From: JAEUJM01 sp041918615
GTDB lineage: Bacteria; Actinomycetota; Acidimicrobiia; Acidimicrobiales; DATDAH01
Direction: 5' to 3'
Assembly (NCBI GenBank): GCA_041918615.1
Contig: JAYRVH010000057.1
Coordinates: 1 to 64,000, forward strand
Length of the DNA stretch: 64,000 bases
Program-made: the position numbers and the translations under genes
Notes under the pieces: model-generated
What the model was told of the DNA's origin: nothing
The model's database searches: none
The model's input: the letters and a program-made list of their open reading frames with translations, nothing else
Shown here: positions 26,973 through 35,501 of the stretch, in pieces
Numbering within the stretch: the first letter of the stretch is position 1
Layout of the letters: every line of letters begins with the position of its first letter

Positions 26973-28193
26973 CTACCCGATGGCGCCCGACGCCTTGAGG
27001 GCGATCAGCTGCTCCCAGTCCAGGCCGAGCTCGAGGAGCACGTCGTCGGTGTGCTCGCCATGGTCGGGGCCGCGGGTCATCTCGGCCGGGGTCTCGTCGA
27101 ACTGGGCCGGGCTGGCCACCAACTGCACGTCCTGGCCGTTCGCCGCGGTCATGGTGGGGAGGTAGCCGTTGGCGATCACCTGTGGGTCCTCGTAGAGCTC
27201 GTCGAGGGTCTGGAACGGGGTCCAGGCGCCGGCGAACTCCTCGAGGACCTCTCGCCAGTGGTCGAGGGGATGGGCGGCGAACGCTTCGTCGAGCAGGGTG
27301 ATGCACTCCACGCTGTTGGTCGCCCGCGCCGCGGCGTCGACGAAGCGCTCGTCGGTGGCCATCTCGGGCTTGCCGAGGCGGTTCACCAGATCGGCCCAGA
27401 ACTTGTCGCTCTGCAACAGGATCAGGCTGATGTAGCGGTCGTCCCCGGTCCGGTAGGTGCCGACCCCCGGGTTGGGTGACTTCTTCCGGTCACCGCCGTG
27501 GGGGATCTTCGAGAAGCCGAAGAGCTTCGACGCCACCACCAGCGGCGAGATCTGCCACATGGAGGTGGCCATCAGCGACACGTCGACGGTGCTGGTCTCG
27601 CCGGTTCGCTCGCGCTTGAACAGGGCGGCGCCGATGGCGCCGGCGATCGCGAGGCCGCCCATGACGTCACCGAAGGCCGGCGCCGCCTGCCCCATGGGCC
27701 AGCCGTCGTTGTCCGGCATCACCGCGGCCATGCCGGCCCTGGCCCAGTAGGAGGTGCCGTCGTACCCTGCCTTCTCCGCATCGGGCCCCTTGGTGCCCTG
27801 GCCGGTGCCCCGGGCGATGATGATGCCGGGGTTCCGTGCCCGGATGTCGTCGGTGTCGATCTGCAGCTTCCGGCGCACCTGGGGCAGGTAGTTGGTGAGG
27901 AAGACGTCGGCGGTCTCGACCAGCTTCAGCAGGGTCTCGCGGCCGTCGGGCTTCGAGATGTCGATGGCCACCGATCGCTTGCCGTGGTTCGGTTGCTCCA
28001 TCATGAAGTTGACGCCTTCGGCGCCACCGGGGAGCAGGCCGGACGCGATGAGCCCCCGCTGCGGGTCGCCGGTCTCGGGGTGCTCGATCTTGATGACCTC
28101 GGCGCCCTGGTCGACCAGCACCGCCCCCGCCGAGGGGACGAACGTCCAACTCGCGACCTCCACGACCCTGACGCCCTCCATCGGTCCGGCCAT
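26973..28193 (-). CDS. CaiB/BaiF family (class III) CoA-transferase
   Basis: 406 residues. Typical N-terminus GVRVVEVASWTFVPSAGAVL followed by DQGAEVIKIEHPETGD, IDTDDIRARNPGIIIARGTG, and the catalytic Asp in PAFGDVMGGLAIAGAIG. Transfers CoA between acids without a covalent thioester pool. Its stop is 65 bp before the TetR gene and its start 3 bp after the EchA stop, so all belong to one minus-strand operon. Confidence 0.9.
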   Translation of the reverse strand: MAGPMEGVRVVEVASWTFVPSAGAVLVDQGAEVIKIEHPETGDPQRGLIASGLLPGGAEGVNFMMEQPNHGKRSVAIDISKPDGRETLLKLVETADVFLTNYLPQVRRKLQIDTDDIRARNPGIIIARGTGQGTKGPDAEKAGYDGTSYWARAGMAAVMPDNDGWPMGQAAPAFGDVMGGLAIAGAIGAALFKRERTGETSTVDVSLMATSMWQISPLVVASKLFGFSKIPHGGDRKKSPNPGVGTYRTGDDRYISLILLQSDKFWADLVNRLGKPEMATDERFVDAAARATNSVECITLLDEAFAAHPLDHWREVLEEFAGAWTPFQTLDELYEDPQVIANGYLPTMTAANGQDVQLVASPAQFDETPAEMTRGPDHGEHTDDVLLELGLDWEQLIALKASGAIG

Positions 28194-28196
28194 GAC

Positions 28197-29093
28197 CTAG
28201 GCCTCGGCTCGGACGGTGGTCTTCTCCGCCCGGACGACGGGCGGGGCGCTGCGCCAGTCCGCCACGCCGTCGGCGACCTGGGCGGCGGGGAACTTGTCGT
28301 CGTGGACCTCGGCCCAGTGCGAGTGGTTGAGCTGGTGGAGGGAGAAGCAGGCGTTCAGAGCGTTGTGGAAGCCCTGGTTGTCCTGGGTCTGGTTCACCGA
28401 CTCCTTGATCATCAGCGCGGTCATCGTCGGAAGGGCGGCGATGCGGCGTGCGAAGTCGAGCGTGTCGTCGGCCAACTCGTCGGGGCGGTACACCTTGGAC
28501 ACCATGCCGAGCGCATGGGCCTCGTCCACGTCGAGGCAGTCGCCGGTGAGCAGGAGCTCCTTGGTCTTGCGGGCGCCGAACTCCCACGGATGGGCGAAGT
28601 ACTCGAGGCCGCACATCCCGAGCCGCACCCCGACCACGTCGGCGAAGGTGGTGCCTTCGGCCGCGGTGATCAGGTCGCAGGCCCACATGAGCATGAGGCC
28701 GGCGCCGTAGACCTTGCCGTGCACCTGGGCCACGGTGATCTTGCGGAGGTTCCGCCACCGTCGCGTGTTCTCGAAGTAGTAGTGCCACTCCTGGAGCATC
28801 CGCGCCTCGGAGCCGTTGCGGGTCGCGCCGTTGATCTTCGATGTGGGGTGCGACCGGTATTCCTCTCGGGCGACGTCGGAGCCCATGTCGTGCCCGGACG
28901 AGAACATGGGGCCCTCGCCACCGAGGATCACCACCCGGACGGTGTCGTCGGCCTCGGCCCGCAGGAACGCGTCGTCGAGCTCGACGAGCATCCCCCGGTT
29001 CTGGGCGTTCCTCGCCTCGGGACGATCGAGCATGATCCGCGCGATCGTGCCGTCGTCGAGCGTCTCGTAGCTGATGAACTGGTAGTCGGTCAT
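28197..29093 (-). CDS. Enoyl-CoA hydratase/isomerase family protein
   Basis: 298 residues from ATG 29093. Crotonase motifs: LDRPEARNAQN, oxyanion-hole MFSSGHDMGSD and VAQVHGKVYGAGLMLMWACD. At the second catalytic position it has GVRLGMCGLEYF rather than the Glu-containing loop of true hydratases, so activity is uncertain. The longer C-terminus (WAEVHDDKFPAAQVADG) recurs in actinobacterial P450-linked crotonases. Between P450 and CoA-transferase in the operon. Confidence 0.85.
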   Translation of the reverse strand: MTDYQFISYETLDDGTIARIMLDRPEARNAQNRGMLVELDDAFLRAEADDTVRVVILGGEGPMFSSGHDMGSDVAREEYRSHPTSKINGATRNGSEARMLQEWHYYFENTRRWRNLRKITVAQVHGKVYGAGLMLMWACDLITAAEGTTFADVVGVRLGMCGLEYFAHPWEFGARKTKELLLTGDCLDVDEAHALGMVSKVYRPDELADDTLDFARRIAALPTMTALMIKESVNQTQDNQGFHNALNACFSLHQLNHSHWAEVHDDKFPAAQVADGVADWRSAPPVVRAEKTTVRAEA

Positions 29094-29187
29094 GTCGGCT
29101 CCGTTGATGGCGGGTGGGACGGGTCGAGCGTGTCGGGGATCACGACGGTGTGGGCCGGCGAACCGCAGGGTGCGGTCGGCGGGCTGC

Positions 29188-30423
29188 CTACCGCATGGCC
29201 GGTCGGGCGAGCGTCATCGGGAAGTCCTCGATCGAGCGGATGCCGGCGGTGTACTCGAGCTCCACGCCCTCGGCCACGGAGTAGTCCGGGATGCGACGGT
29301 GCCACTCACGTAGGGCGATCCTGAGCTCGAGCCGGGCGAGGTGCGAGCCCAGGCAGCGGTGGATGCCCCCGCCGAAGGCGATGTGACGATTGGACTCGCG
29401 GTCGAAGCGCACCTCGTCGGCGTCCTCGAAGAAGGCGTCGTCGGTGTTCGCGGAGCCGATCAGCGCGATGACGTGATCGCCCTTGGCGATCGGGCAACCG
29501 CCGATCTCGGCGTCGGCGACGGCGGCCCGGACGATGCCCATGACCGGCGTCTCCCAGCGCAGGAGCTCTTCGACCGCGGCCGGGATGACGCCGGGGTCGT
29601 CGACGAGCTGGCGCCGGTGGTCGGGGTGGTCGGCGAGGAAGGCGAACATGCAGTCGAGCGTGGCGGTCACGGTGTCGAGGCCGGCGATGAGGAACAGGAA
29701 GCAGATGTCGAGGATCTCGTGGCGGGTGAGCGGGGTCCCGTCGACCTCGGTGACGAGGAACTCGCTGAGCAGGTCGTCCCGCGGTTCGCGCTCGCGCTCG
29801 TCGAGCACCGAGTCGAAGTACCGGTAGATCGAGTCGGCCGTGGCCTTCTGGTGGGCCACGGCCTTGTGGGTCCCGAACGGGGTGCCGACGACGTGGTTGG
29901 GCCGGATGATCCCGTCCTTCATGGCGAGGAAGGTGGGCAGGTCGTCGAGGGGGAGGCCGAGCAGCGTCAGGAAGACGTGCGTCGGGAACCGCGTGGAGAA
30001 GTCGTTGGCGAAGTTGATGTCGGTGCGATCGCCGAACTGGTCGATGAGGTCGTTGACCAACTCGGTGACGGGCGCCTCGAGCTCGGTCATCTTCCGGGGT
30101 GCGAACAGCGGATCGAGGACCTTGCGGTACTTCTTGTGGTGGGGCGGATCGATCTGGAGCGGGATAAGGGGGCGGATGTTCTGGAGGTCGACGGCCGACA
30201 TGTTCGACGAGAAGACCTCGGCGTTCTGCAGGGCCTCGTCGATCTCGGCCCGTCCGCCGAGGACGACGCTGCCGTCCATGGGCACGACCCGCATCGCCGC
30301 CCGCATGTCCCGGTAGACCGGCTGCGGGCACCGCGCCATCGCCGGATCCATCTGGCCGAACGGGTCCTCGTCGCCCGACCCGGCTTCGTCGGCCGTTTCG
30401 GCGGTTTCGGCGGTCTCGCTCAT
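29188..30423 (-). CDS. Cytochrome P450
   Basis: 411 residues from ATG 30423, with GAGGA five bases upstream. I-helix FLIAGLDTVTATLD (AGxDT), ExxR in VEELLRWE, heme loop FGGGIHRCLGSHLA with Cys near residue 357. The N-terminus has a small ETAETAETA repeat. First gene of the operon under promoter F; it sets the operon's theme of oxidising a hydrophobic substrate, with EchA and CoA-transferase downstream. Confidence 0.92.
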   Translation of the reverse strand: MSETAETAETADEAGSGDEDPFGQMDPAMARCPQPVYRDMRAAMRVVPMDGSVVLGGRAEIDEALQNAEVFSSNMSAVDLQNIRPLIPLQIDPPHHKKYRKVLDPLFAPRKMTELEAPVTELVNDLIDQFGDRTDINFANDFSTRFPTHVFLTLLGLPLDDLPTFLAMKDGIIRPNHVVGTPFGTHKAVAHQKATADSIYRYFDSVLDEREREPRDDLLSEFLVTEVDGTPLTRHEILDICFLFLIAGLDTVTATLDCMFAFLADHPDHRRQLVDDPGVIPAAVEELLRWETPVMGIVRAAVADAEIGGCPIAKGDHVIALIGSANTDDAFFEDADEVRFDRESNRHIAFGGGIHRCLGSHLARLELRIALREWHRRIPDYSVAEGVELEYTAGIRSIEDFPMTLARPAMR

Positions 30424-30476
30424 GGTGTTCCTCGGGTCAGGTGATCTCGCCTGGCGTGCTGGCGTCGCGTCGCCTG

Positions 30477-30505
30477 ACGCTACGACCTTCTAACGCGAGC
30501 GTCAA
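30477..30505 (-). promoter_or_regulatory. Promoter with palindromic operator, site F
   Basis: On the minus strand TTGACG (30505-30500), 17-nt spacer, TAGCGT (30482-30477): a good promoter for the P450 operon. The operator (30490-30505, plus-strand CTAACGCGAGCGTCAA, 11/12) covers the -35. The divergent patatin gene starts 110 bp away. Confidence 0.65.
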
Positions 30506-30615
30506 CAAACGGGGGACGAGGGTGCCACCCGAGATGAGCGGTCGGGTCGGCGTCGACGATCGGGGCCGGCTCGGTTCCCGGTAGCCTCGACGGGCCGCCG
30601 TCGAAGGAGCCCCGC

Positions 30616-31533
30616 ATGCCCGAACCGTCGTCACGTGCCGTCGTCCTGGGTGGGGGAGGCCCGGTCGGGGTCGGTTGGGAGCTCGGCCTCGCCGCCGGCC
30701 TGGCCAAGGCCGGCGTGCACCTGGCCGATGCCGGCCTGGTGATCGGCACGTCGGCCGGCTCGCTGACCGGGGCCATGCTCACCTCCGGTGACGACCCCGC
30801 CGTGTTGGTGGCCGAGGTCGAGTCGATGTTCGAGCAGGGTGTCGGCGACAGTGGCGTCGACCAGGTGGACATGGCCGGGCTGGCCGGCCTGATGGAGTCG
30901 ATGCTTGGCCCGGTCAGCGATGCCGGCGCAGATGTCGATGCCCCCACCGAGCACGAGCGCCTCGCCCAGGTCGGTCGTATCGCCCTGGATGCCACCACGG
31001 TCAGCGAGGACGCCTTCGTGGGCACCATGGCCTCGGTCCTGGCGGGCCGGCCCTGGCCCGCGCCCTTCGCCTGCACCGCGGTCGACACCGCCACCGGGGA
31101 CCTCCAGGTGTGGGACGCCACGACGGACGCGCCCCTCGAGCGGGCGGTCGCCTCCAGTTGCAGCGTGCCGGGAATGTACCCGCCCATCACCATCAACGGT
31201 CGGCGGTACATGGACGGTGGCGTGCGCATGATGCACAACGCCGACCTCGCCGAGGGCCACGCCTCGGTCGTCGTGGTCTCGGTGATGATGACGAAGCTCC
31301 CGCCGGGCATCAGCGATCCCCGCATCGAGGCCTTCTTCGCCCACCAGCAGGCCGGCGTCGACCACCTGTTGGCCACCGGGTCGCAGGTCGAGGTGATCGA
31401 GCCCGACGTCGAGTTCCTCACCCTGTCCGGTATGGGCATGGCCCTGATGGACTTCAGCCTCGTGGCCGCGGCCGCTGACGCGGGCCTGCGCCTGGGTGAG
31501 CGGGAAGCCGACCGCATCGCCGCGATCTGGTAG
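30616..31533 (+). CDS. Patatin-like phospholipase
   Basis: 305 residues from ATG 30616. Oxyanion loop GGGGPVGVGWELGL, nucleophile elbow GTSAGS with Ser46 and the DGG of the Ser-Asp dyad at Asp200 (YMDGGVRMMHN). No signal peptide, so an intracellular lipid acyl hydrolase. It is divergent from the P450 operon and 17 bp before selO. Releasing fatty acids for the surrounding beta-oxidation genes is an inference. Confidence 0.88.
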   Translation: MPEPSSRAVVLGGGGPVGVGWELGLAAGLAKAGVHLADAGLVIGTSAGSLTGAMLTSGDDPAVLVAEVESMFEQGVGDSGVDQVDMAGLAGLMESMLGPVSDAGADVDAPTEHERLAQVGRIALDATTVSEDAFVGTMASVLAGRPWPAPFACTAVDTATGDLQVWDATTDAPLERAVASSCSVPGMYPPITINGRRYMDGGVRMMHNADLAEGHASVVVVSVMMTKLPPGISDPRIEAFFAHQQAGVDHLLATGSQVEVIEPDVEFLTLSGMGMALMDFSLVAAAADAGLRLGEREADRIAAIW

Positions 31534-31550
31534 CCGGCGTCCGCGGGAAC

Positions 31551-33029
31551 GTGACGACCACGGCGCTGTTCGCCTTCGACAACTCGTATATGCGAGAGCT
31601 GGCCGAGCTCGGGGTCGAGTGGAAGGCCGCTCCCGCCCCTTCCCCGGCAGGCCTGGTGTTCAACGATGCGCTGGCCACCCAGCTCGGCGTCGACCCCGCG
31701 GTGCTCCGGTCGGAGTCGGGCGTGGCGGTGTTGGTCGGCAACGTCGAGCCGGCGGGGTCCGACCCCATCGCCATGGCCTACGCCGGCCACCAGTTCGGCG
31801 GCTACTCCCCGCGTCTCGGCGACGGTCGTGCCCTGCTCCTCGGTGAGGTCGTCGACCAGGGCGGCATCCGTCGCGACCTACACCTGAAGGGATCGGGCCG
31901 CACGCCCTTTGCCCGGGGTGGCGACGGCAAGGCCGCGGTCGGCCCGATGCTGCGCGAGTACCTGTTCGCCGAGGCGATGCACGCCCTCGGCGTGCCCACC
32001 ACCCGGGCGCTGGCGGTCGTGGCCACGGGCGAGCAGGTGTTCCGCGACGGGCCGCTGCCGGGTGCGGTGCTCACGCGGGTCGCGGCCAGCCACCTGCGGG
32101 TCGGAACCTTCGAGTACGCCGCCCGGCTCGACGACCCCACCCTCGTGCGGCGCCTGGCCGACTACTCGATCGCCCGCCACTACCCGCAGGTCGCCGACGC
32201 CGCCGACCCGTCCCTCGCGTTCTTCGAGGCGGTGCTCGACGCGCAGGCGGCGCTGGTCGCCCGCTGGATGCTGATCGGCTTCGTGCACGGCGTGATGAAC
32301 ACCGACAACACGACGATTTCGGGCGAGACCATCGACTACGGGCCCTGTGCGTTCATGGACCGGTTCGACCCCGCAACGGTGTTCAGCTCCATCGACCACG
32401 GCGGCCGGTACGCCTACGGCAACCAGCCGGTGATCGTCCAGTGGAACCTGGCAAGGCTCGCGGAGACGCTGCTGCCGCTGATGGTCGGCGACCAGGAAGC
32501 GGCGACCGAGGCTGCCATGGAGGTCCTGCTCGCATTCCCCGACCGCTATCGGCGGCACTGGGCTGATGGGATGGCGGCGAAGCTCGGCCTCGACGGTGCT
32601 GCCCCGGGCGACGACGAGCTCTTCGACGAGTTCCTCGGCTTGCTCCAAGTCCACCAGGTCGACCACACGAACAGCTTCCGTGCCCTGGCCGGCGTGGTGC
32701 GCGGCGACGAGCAGCGGTGGCGATCGTTGTTCGACGATCGGCACGAGGCCGACGAGTGGTTGTCCCGCTGGCGTGATCGGCGTTCGGGCAGCGGCCGCGA
32801 TCCGCACGCCATCGCCGCGGCGATGGACCAGGTGAACCCGCGCTACATCCCGCGGAACCACCTGGTGGAGCGGGCGCTGGACGCCGCCACCGCCGGCGAT
32901 CTGGTCCCTTTCGAGGATCTGCTCGAACGCGTCACGCATCCCTTCACGGAGCACTCCGGCGCCGAGACCTTCGCCGCGCCGGCACCGGCGTCCTTCAACG
33001 AGACCTTCCAGACCTTCTGCGGGACGTGA
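31551..33029 (+). CDS. selO: Protein adenylyltransferase SelO (YdiU/UPF0061)
   Basis: 492 residues from GTG 31551. Signature segments: AYAGHQFGGYSPRLGDGRA, LKGSGRTPFARGGDGKAAV, MLREYLFAEAMHALGVPTT, GVMNTDNTTISGETIDYGPC and NPRYIPRNHLVE. The C-terminal TFCGT carries Cys where many eukaryotic proteins have selenocysteine. SelO is a pseudokinase-fold enzyme that AMPylates proteins, with roles in redox stress. Full length for the family and unrelated to the catabolic genes around it. Confidence 0.95.
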   Translation: MTTTALFAFDNSYMRELAELGVEWKAAPAPSPAGLVFNDALATQLGVDPAVLRSESGVAVLVGNVEPAGSDPIAMAYAGHQFGGYSPRLGDGRALLLGEVVDQGGIRRDLHLKGSGRTPFARGGDGKAAVGPMLREYLFAEAMHALGVPTTRALAVVATGEQVFRDGPLPGAVLTRVAASHLRVGTFEYAARLDDPTLVRRLADYSIARHYPQVADAADPSLAFFEAVLDAQAALVARWMLIGFVHGVMNTDNTTISGETIDYGPCAFMDRFDPATVFSSIDHGGRYAYGNQPVIVQWNLARLAETLLPLMVGDQEAATEAAMEVLLAFPDRYRRHWADGMAAKLGLDGAAPGDDELFDEFLGLLQVHQVDHTNSFRALAGVVRGDEQRWRSLFDDRHEADEWLSRWRDRRSGSGRDPHAIAAAMDQVNPRYIPRNHLVERALDAATAGDLVPFEDLLERVTHPFTEHSGAETFAAPAPASFNETFQTFCGT

Positions 33030-33077
33030 CCGCACGGGCGGCCCCATAGTCTGGCCCGACCGACGAAGGGGGCTGCT

Positions 33078-34379
33078 GTGGGGTGGGATTTCGAGACCGA
33101 GCCCGAGTTCCAGGAGAAGCTCGACTGGGCCGACCGGTTCGTGCGCGCGGAGGTCGAGCCGCTGGACATGGTGTGGGGCGGCCTCGAGTTCACCCCGCTC
33201 GACGACGTGCGCCGGAGGGTCATCGACCCGTTGAAGCAGCAGGTCCGCGACCAGAAGCTGTGGGCCACGCACCTCGGCCCCGACCTGGGCGGCGAGGGCT
33301 ACGGCCAGCTCAAGCTGTCGCTGCTCAACGAGATCCTCGGTCGCTCGTCCTGGGCGCCCGTCGTGTTCGGCTGCCAGGCGCCAGACACCGGCAACGCCGA
33401 GATCATCGCCCACTACGGCACGCCAGGGCAGAAGGAGCGCTACCTGCGCCCACTTCTCGACGGCGAGCTGTTCTCCTGCTACTCGATGACCGAACCGCAC
33501 GCCGGCGCCGACCCCACCATGTTCACCACCCAGGCCACCAAGGACGGCGACGAGTGGGTGATCAACGGCTGGAAGTTCTTCTCGTCGAACGCGAGCACGG
33601 CGTCGTTCCTGATCGTCATGGTGGTCACCAATCCTGACGTGAGCGCGTACAACGGCATGTCGATGTTCCTGGTGCCGACCGACACGCCCGGTGTCGACAT
33701 CGTGCGCAACGTCGGCCTGGGCGGCGAGCCGGAGGGGCACGGCTCACACGCGCTCATCCACTACGACGACGTGCGCGTTCCCGGAGAAGCGCTTCTCGGG
33801 GGCGAGGGCCAGGCCTTCGCCATCGCCCAGACCCGCCTCGGCGGGGGCCGCATCCACCACGCCATGCGCACCATCGGCATGGCGCAGAAGGCCATGGACA
33901 TGATGTGCGAGCGGGCCCTCAGCCGGGAGACGCAGGGCAGCCTGCTGGCCGACAAGCAGTTCGTGCAGGGCTACATCGCCGACTCGTACGCCCAGCTCAC
34001 CCAGTTCCGGCTGCTCACCCTCCACACCGCCTGGTTGATCGACAAGCACAACGACTACCGCAAGGTGCGCAAGGACATCGCCACCGTCAAGGTGGTCATG
34101 CCCACGGTGCTGCACGACATCGCCTGGCGGGCCATGCAGGTGCACGGCGCCCTCGGCGTCAGCAACGAGATGCCGTTCCCCGGGATGCTGCTCGGCGCCA
34201 GCATCATGGGCCTGGCCGACGGCCCGACCGAGGTGCACAAGGTGACGGTGGCGCGCCAGGTGCTGCGCGACCACCGTCCGAGCGACGACCTGTGGCCCAC
34301 TCAGCACCTGCCCAGGCGCCGCGAAGCGGCCCGGGCCAAGTACGCCGCCTTCCTCGAGTTGGAGGTGGGGAACCTGTGA
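33078..34379 (+). CDS. Acyl-CoA dehydrogenase (long ACAD with APH-like partner)
   Basis: 433 residues from GTG 33078, GAAGGGGG upstream. Flavin loop YSMTEPHAGADPTMF, WVINGWKFFSSNAS, then GGGRIHHAMRTIGMAQKAMD and C-terminal HGALGVSNEMPFPGM ... LADGPTEVHKVTVARQVL. The ADGPTEVHK ending in place of EGTxEIQ is, as I recall, the ACAD10/11-like pattern, and the APH-like kinase that these proteins are fused to in animals is the next gene here, overlapping by GTGA. Probably handles branched, long or hydroxy acyl-CoAs. Confidence 0.9.
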   Translation: MGWDFETEPEFQEKLDWADRFVRAEVEPLDMVWGGLEFTPLDDVRRRVIDPLKQQVRDQKLWATHLGPDLGGEGYGQLKLSLLNEILGRSSWAPVVFGCQAPDTGNAEIIAHYGTPGQKERYLRPLLDGELFSCYSMTEPHAGADPTMFTTQATKDGDEWVINGWKFFSSNASTASFLIVMVVTNPDVSAYNGMSMFLVPTDTPGVDIVRNVGLGGEPEGHGSHALIHYDDVRVPGEALLGGEGQAFAIAQTRLGGGRIHHAMRTIGMAQKAMDMMCERALSRETQGSLLADKQFVQGYIADSYAQLTQFRLLTLHTAWLIDKHNDYRKVRKDIATVKVVMPTVLHDIAWRAMQVHGALGVSNEMPFPGMLLGASIMGLADGPTEVHKVTVARQVLRDHRPSDDLWPTQHLPRRREAARAKYAAFLELEVGNL

Positions 34380-35434
34380 TCGACAGCCCGACCATCGACA
34401 GCCCGACCATCGACACCGGGCGCCTCGCCAGGTGGATGGACGACGAGGGCCTGGGCCCGAAGGGAGCGCCCATCGAGCACGGCTTCATCTCCGGCGGGTC
34501 GCAGAACGAGATCTACGAGATCCGCCGCGGCGACCTGCACGGTGCGCTGCGGATACCGCCGCGCACGGCCCCCGAGAGCCGAGACGTCGGGATCGTCCGC
34601 GAGTGGCGCATCATCGAGGCCCTGGACGGCACCGACGTGCCGCACACCGCGGCCATCGCGGTCTGCACTGACACCGACGTGCTGGGTCGGTCCTTCTACC
34701 TGATGGGCTTCGTCGACGGCTGGTCGCCGATGGGGCTCGCCGGGGGCAAGCCGTGGCCGGCGCCGTTCGACACCGACCTCGAGGCGAAGCGGGGCCTGGC
34801 CTTCCAACTCGCCGAGGGCATCGCCCTGCTGTCGAAGGTCGACTGGCAGGCCAAGGGCCTGGCCGACCTGGGCCGACCCGACGGCTTCCACGACCGCCAG
34901 GTCGACCGCTGGACCGCCTTCCTCGAACGCATCAAGGGCCGCGACCTGCCTGGGCTCGAGGTGGCCTCGACCTGGCTGCGCGACCACCGGCCCATCGACT
35001 TCGTGCCGGGGCTGATGCACGGGGACTACCAGTTCGCCAACGTGATGTTCCGCCACGGCGCGCCGCCGAAGATGACCGCCATCGTCGATTGGGAGATGGG
35101 CACCGTCGGTGACCCGAAGCTCGACCTGGCATGGATGCTGCAGGGCTGGCCGGACGACACCCAGGCGACCGAGGCGGCCACGTCGGGCTACGTCGATCTG
35201 CAGCACATGCCGTCGCGTGACGAGTTGGCGGCCCACTGGGCCGAGGTGGCGGGCCGCCAGGTCGACGACATCGACTACTACCTCGTGCTCGCCAAGTGGA
35301 AGCTGGCCATCGTGTTGGAGCAGGGCTTCCAGCGCTCCGGTGACGACGAGAAGCTGCTGGCCTTCGGCCCGATCGTGCTCGACCTCATGGCGGGCGCCGC
35401 GGACCTGGCCGAGAGCACGGACTACCGCCGGTGA
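34376..35434 (+). CDS. APH-like phosphotransferase (ACAD10/11-type kinase)
   Basis: 352 residues from GTG 34376. Catalytic loop GLMHGDYQFANVMF with intact HGD, and VDWEMGTVGDPKLDLAW. It follows the long ACAD by a 4-base overlap, reproducing as two genes the kinase-ACAD fusion of ACAD10/11, where the kinase phosphorylates 4-hydroxyacyl-CoA. The N-terminus carries a perfect 15-bp duplication giving IDSPTIDSPTIDTG. Confidence 0.85.
   Translation: MIDSPTIDSPTIDTGRLARWMDDEGLGPKGAPIEHGFISGGSQNEIYEIRRGDLHGALRIPPRTAPESRDVGIVREWRIIEALDGTDVPHTAAIAVCTDTDVLGRSFYLMGFVDGWSPMGLAGGKPWPAPFDTDLEAKRGLAFQLAEGIALLSKVDWQAKGLADLGRPDGFHDRQVDRWTAFLERIKGRDLPGLEVASTWLRDHRPIDFVPGLMHGDYQFANVMFRHGAPPKMTAIVDWEMGTVGDPKLDLAWMLQGWPDDTQATEAATSGYVDLQHMPSRDELAAHWAEVAGRQVDDIDYYLVLAKWKLAIVLEQGFQRSGDDEKLLAFGPIVLDLMAGAADLAESTDYRR
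34381..34410 (+). repeat. 15-bp perfect tandem duplication at a gene start
   Basis: CGACAGCCCGACCAT occurs twice back to back directly after the GTG of the APH-like gene, adding five residues in frame. Confidence 0.9.
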
Positions 35435-35501
35435 GCAACGCCGACGGGCCGGTGCATGCCGGCGTGGCGGGGGCATGGGGTGGCCCGCGTAGGCTCCGGC
35501 G

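Noticed and set aside
25603..27306. Longer start for the double-TetR protein (567 residues)
   Set aside because: The extra N-terminus is Arg/Pro-rich, antisense-like over the CoA-transferase gene, and ATG 26907 gives the normal TetR N-terminus.
31551..33029. Selenocysteine (recoded UGA) in SelO
   Set aside because: The C-terminal position is an ordinary Cys codon (TFCGT) followed by a normal stop.
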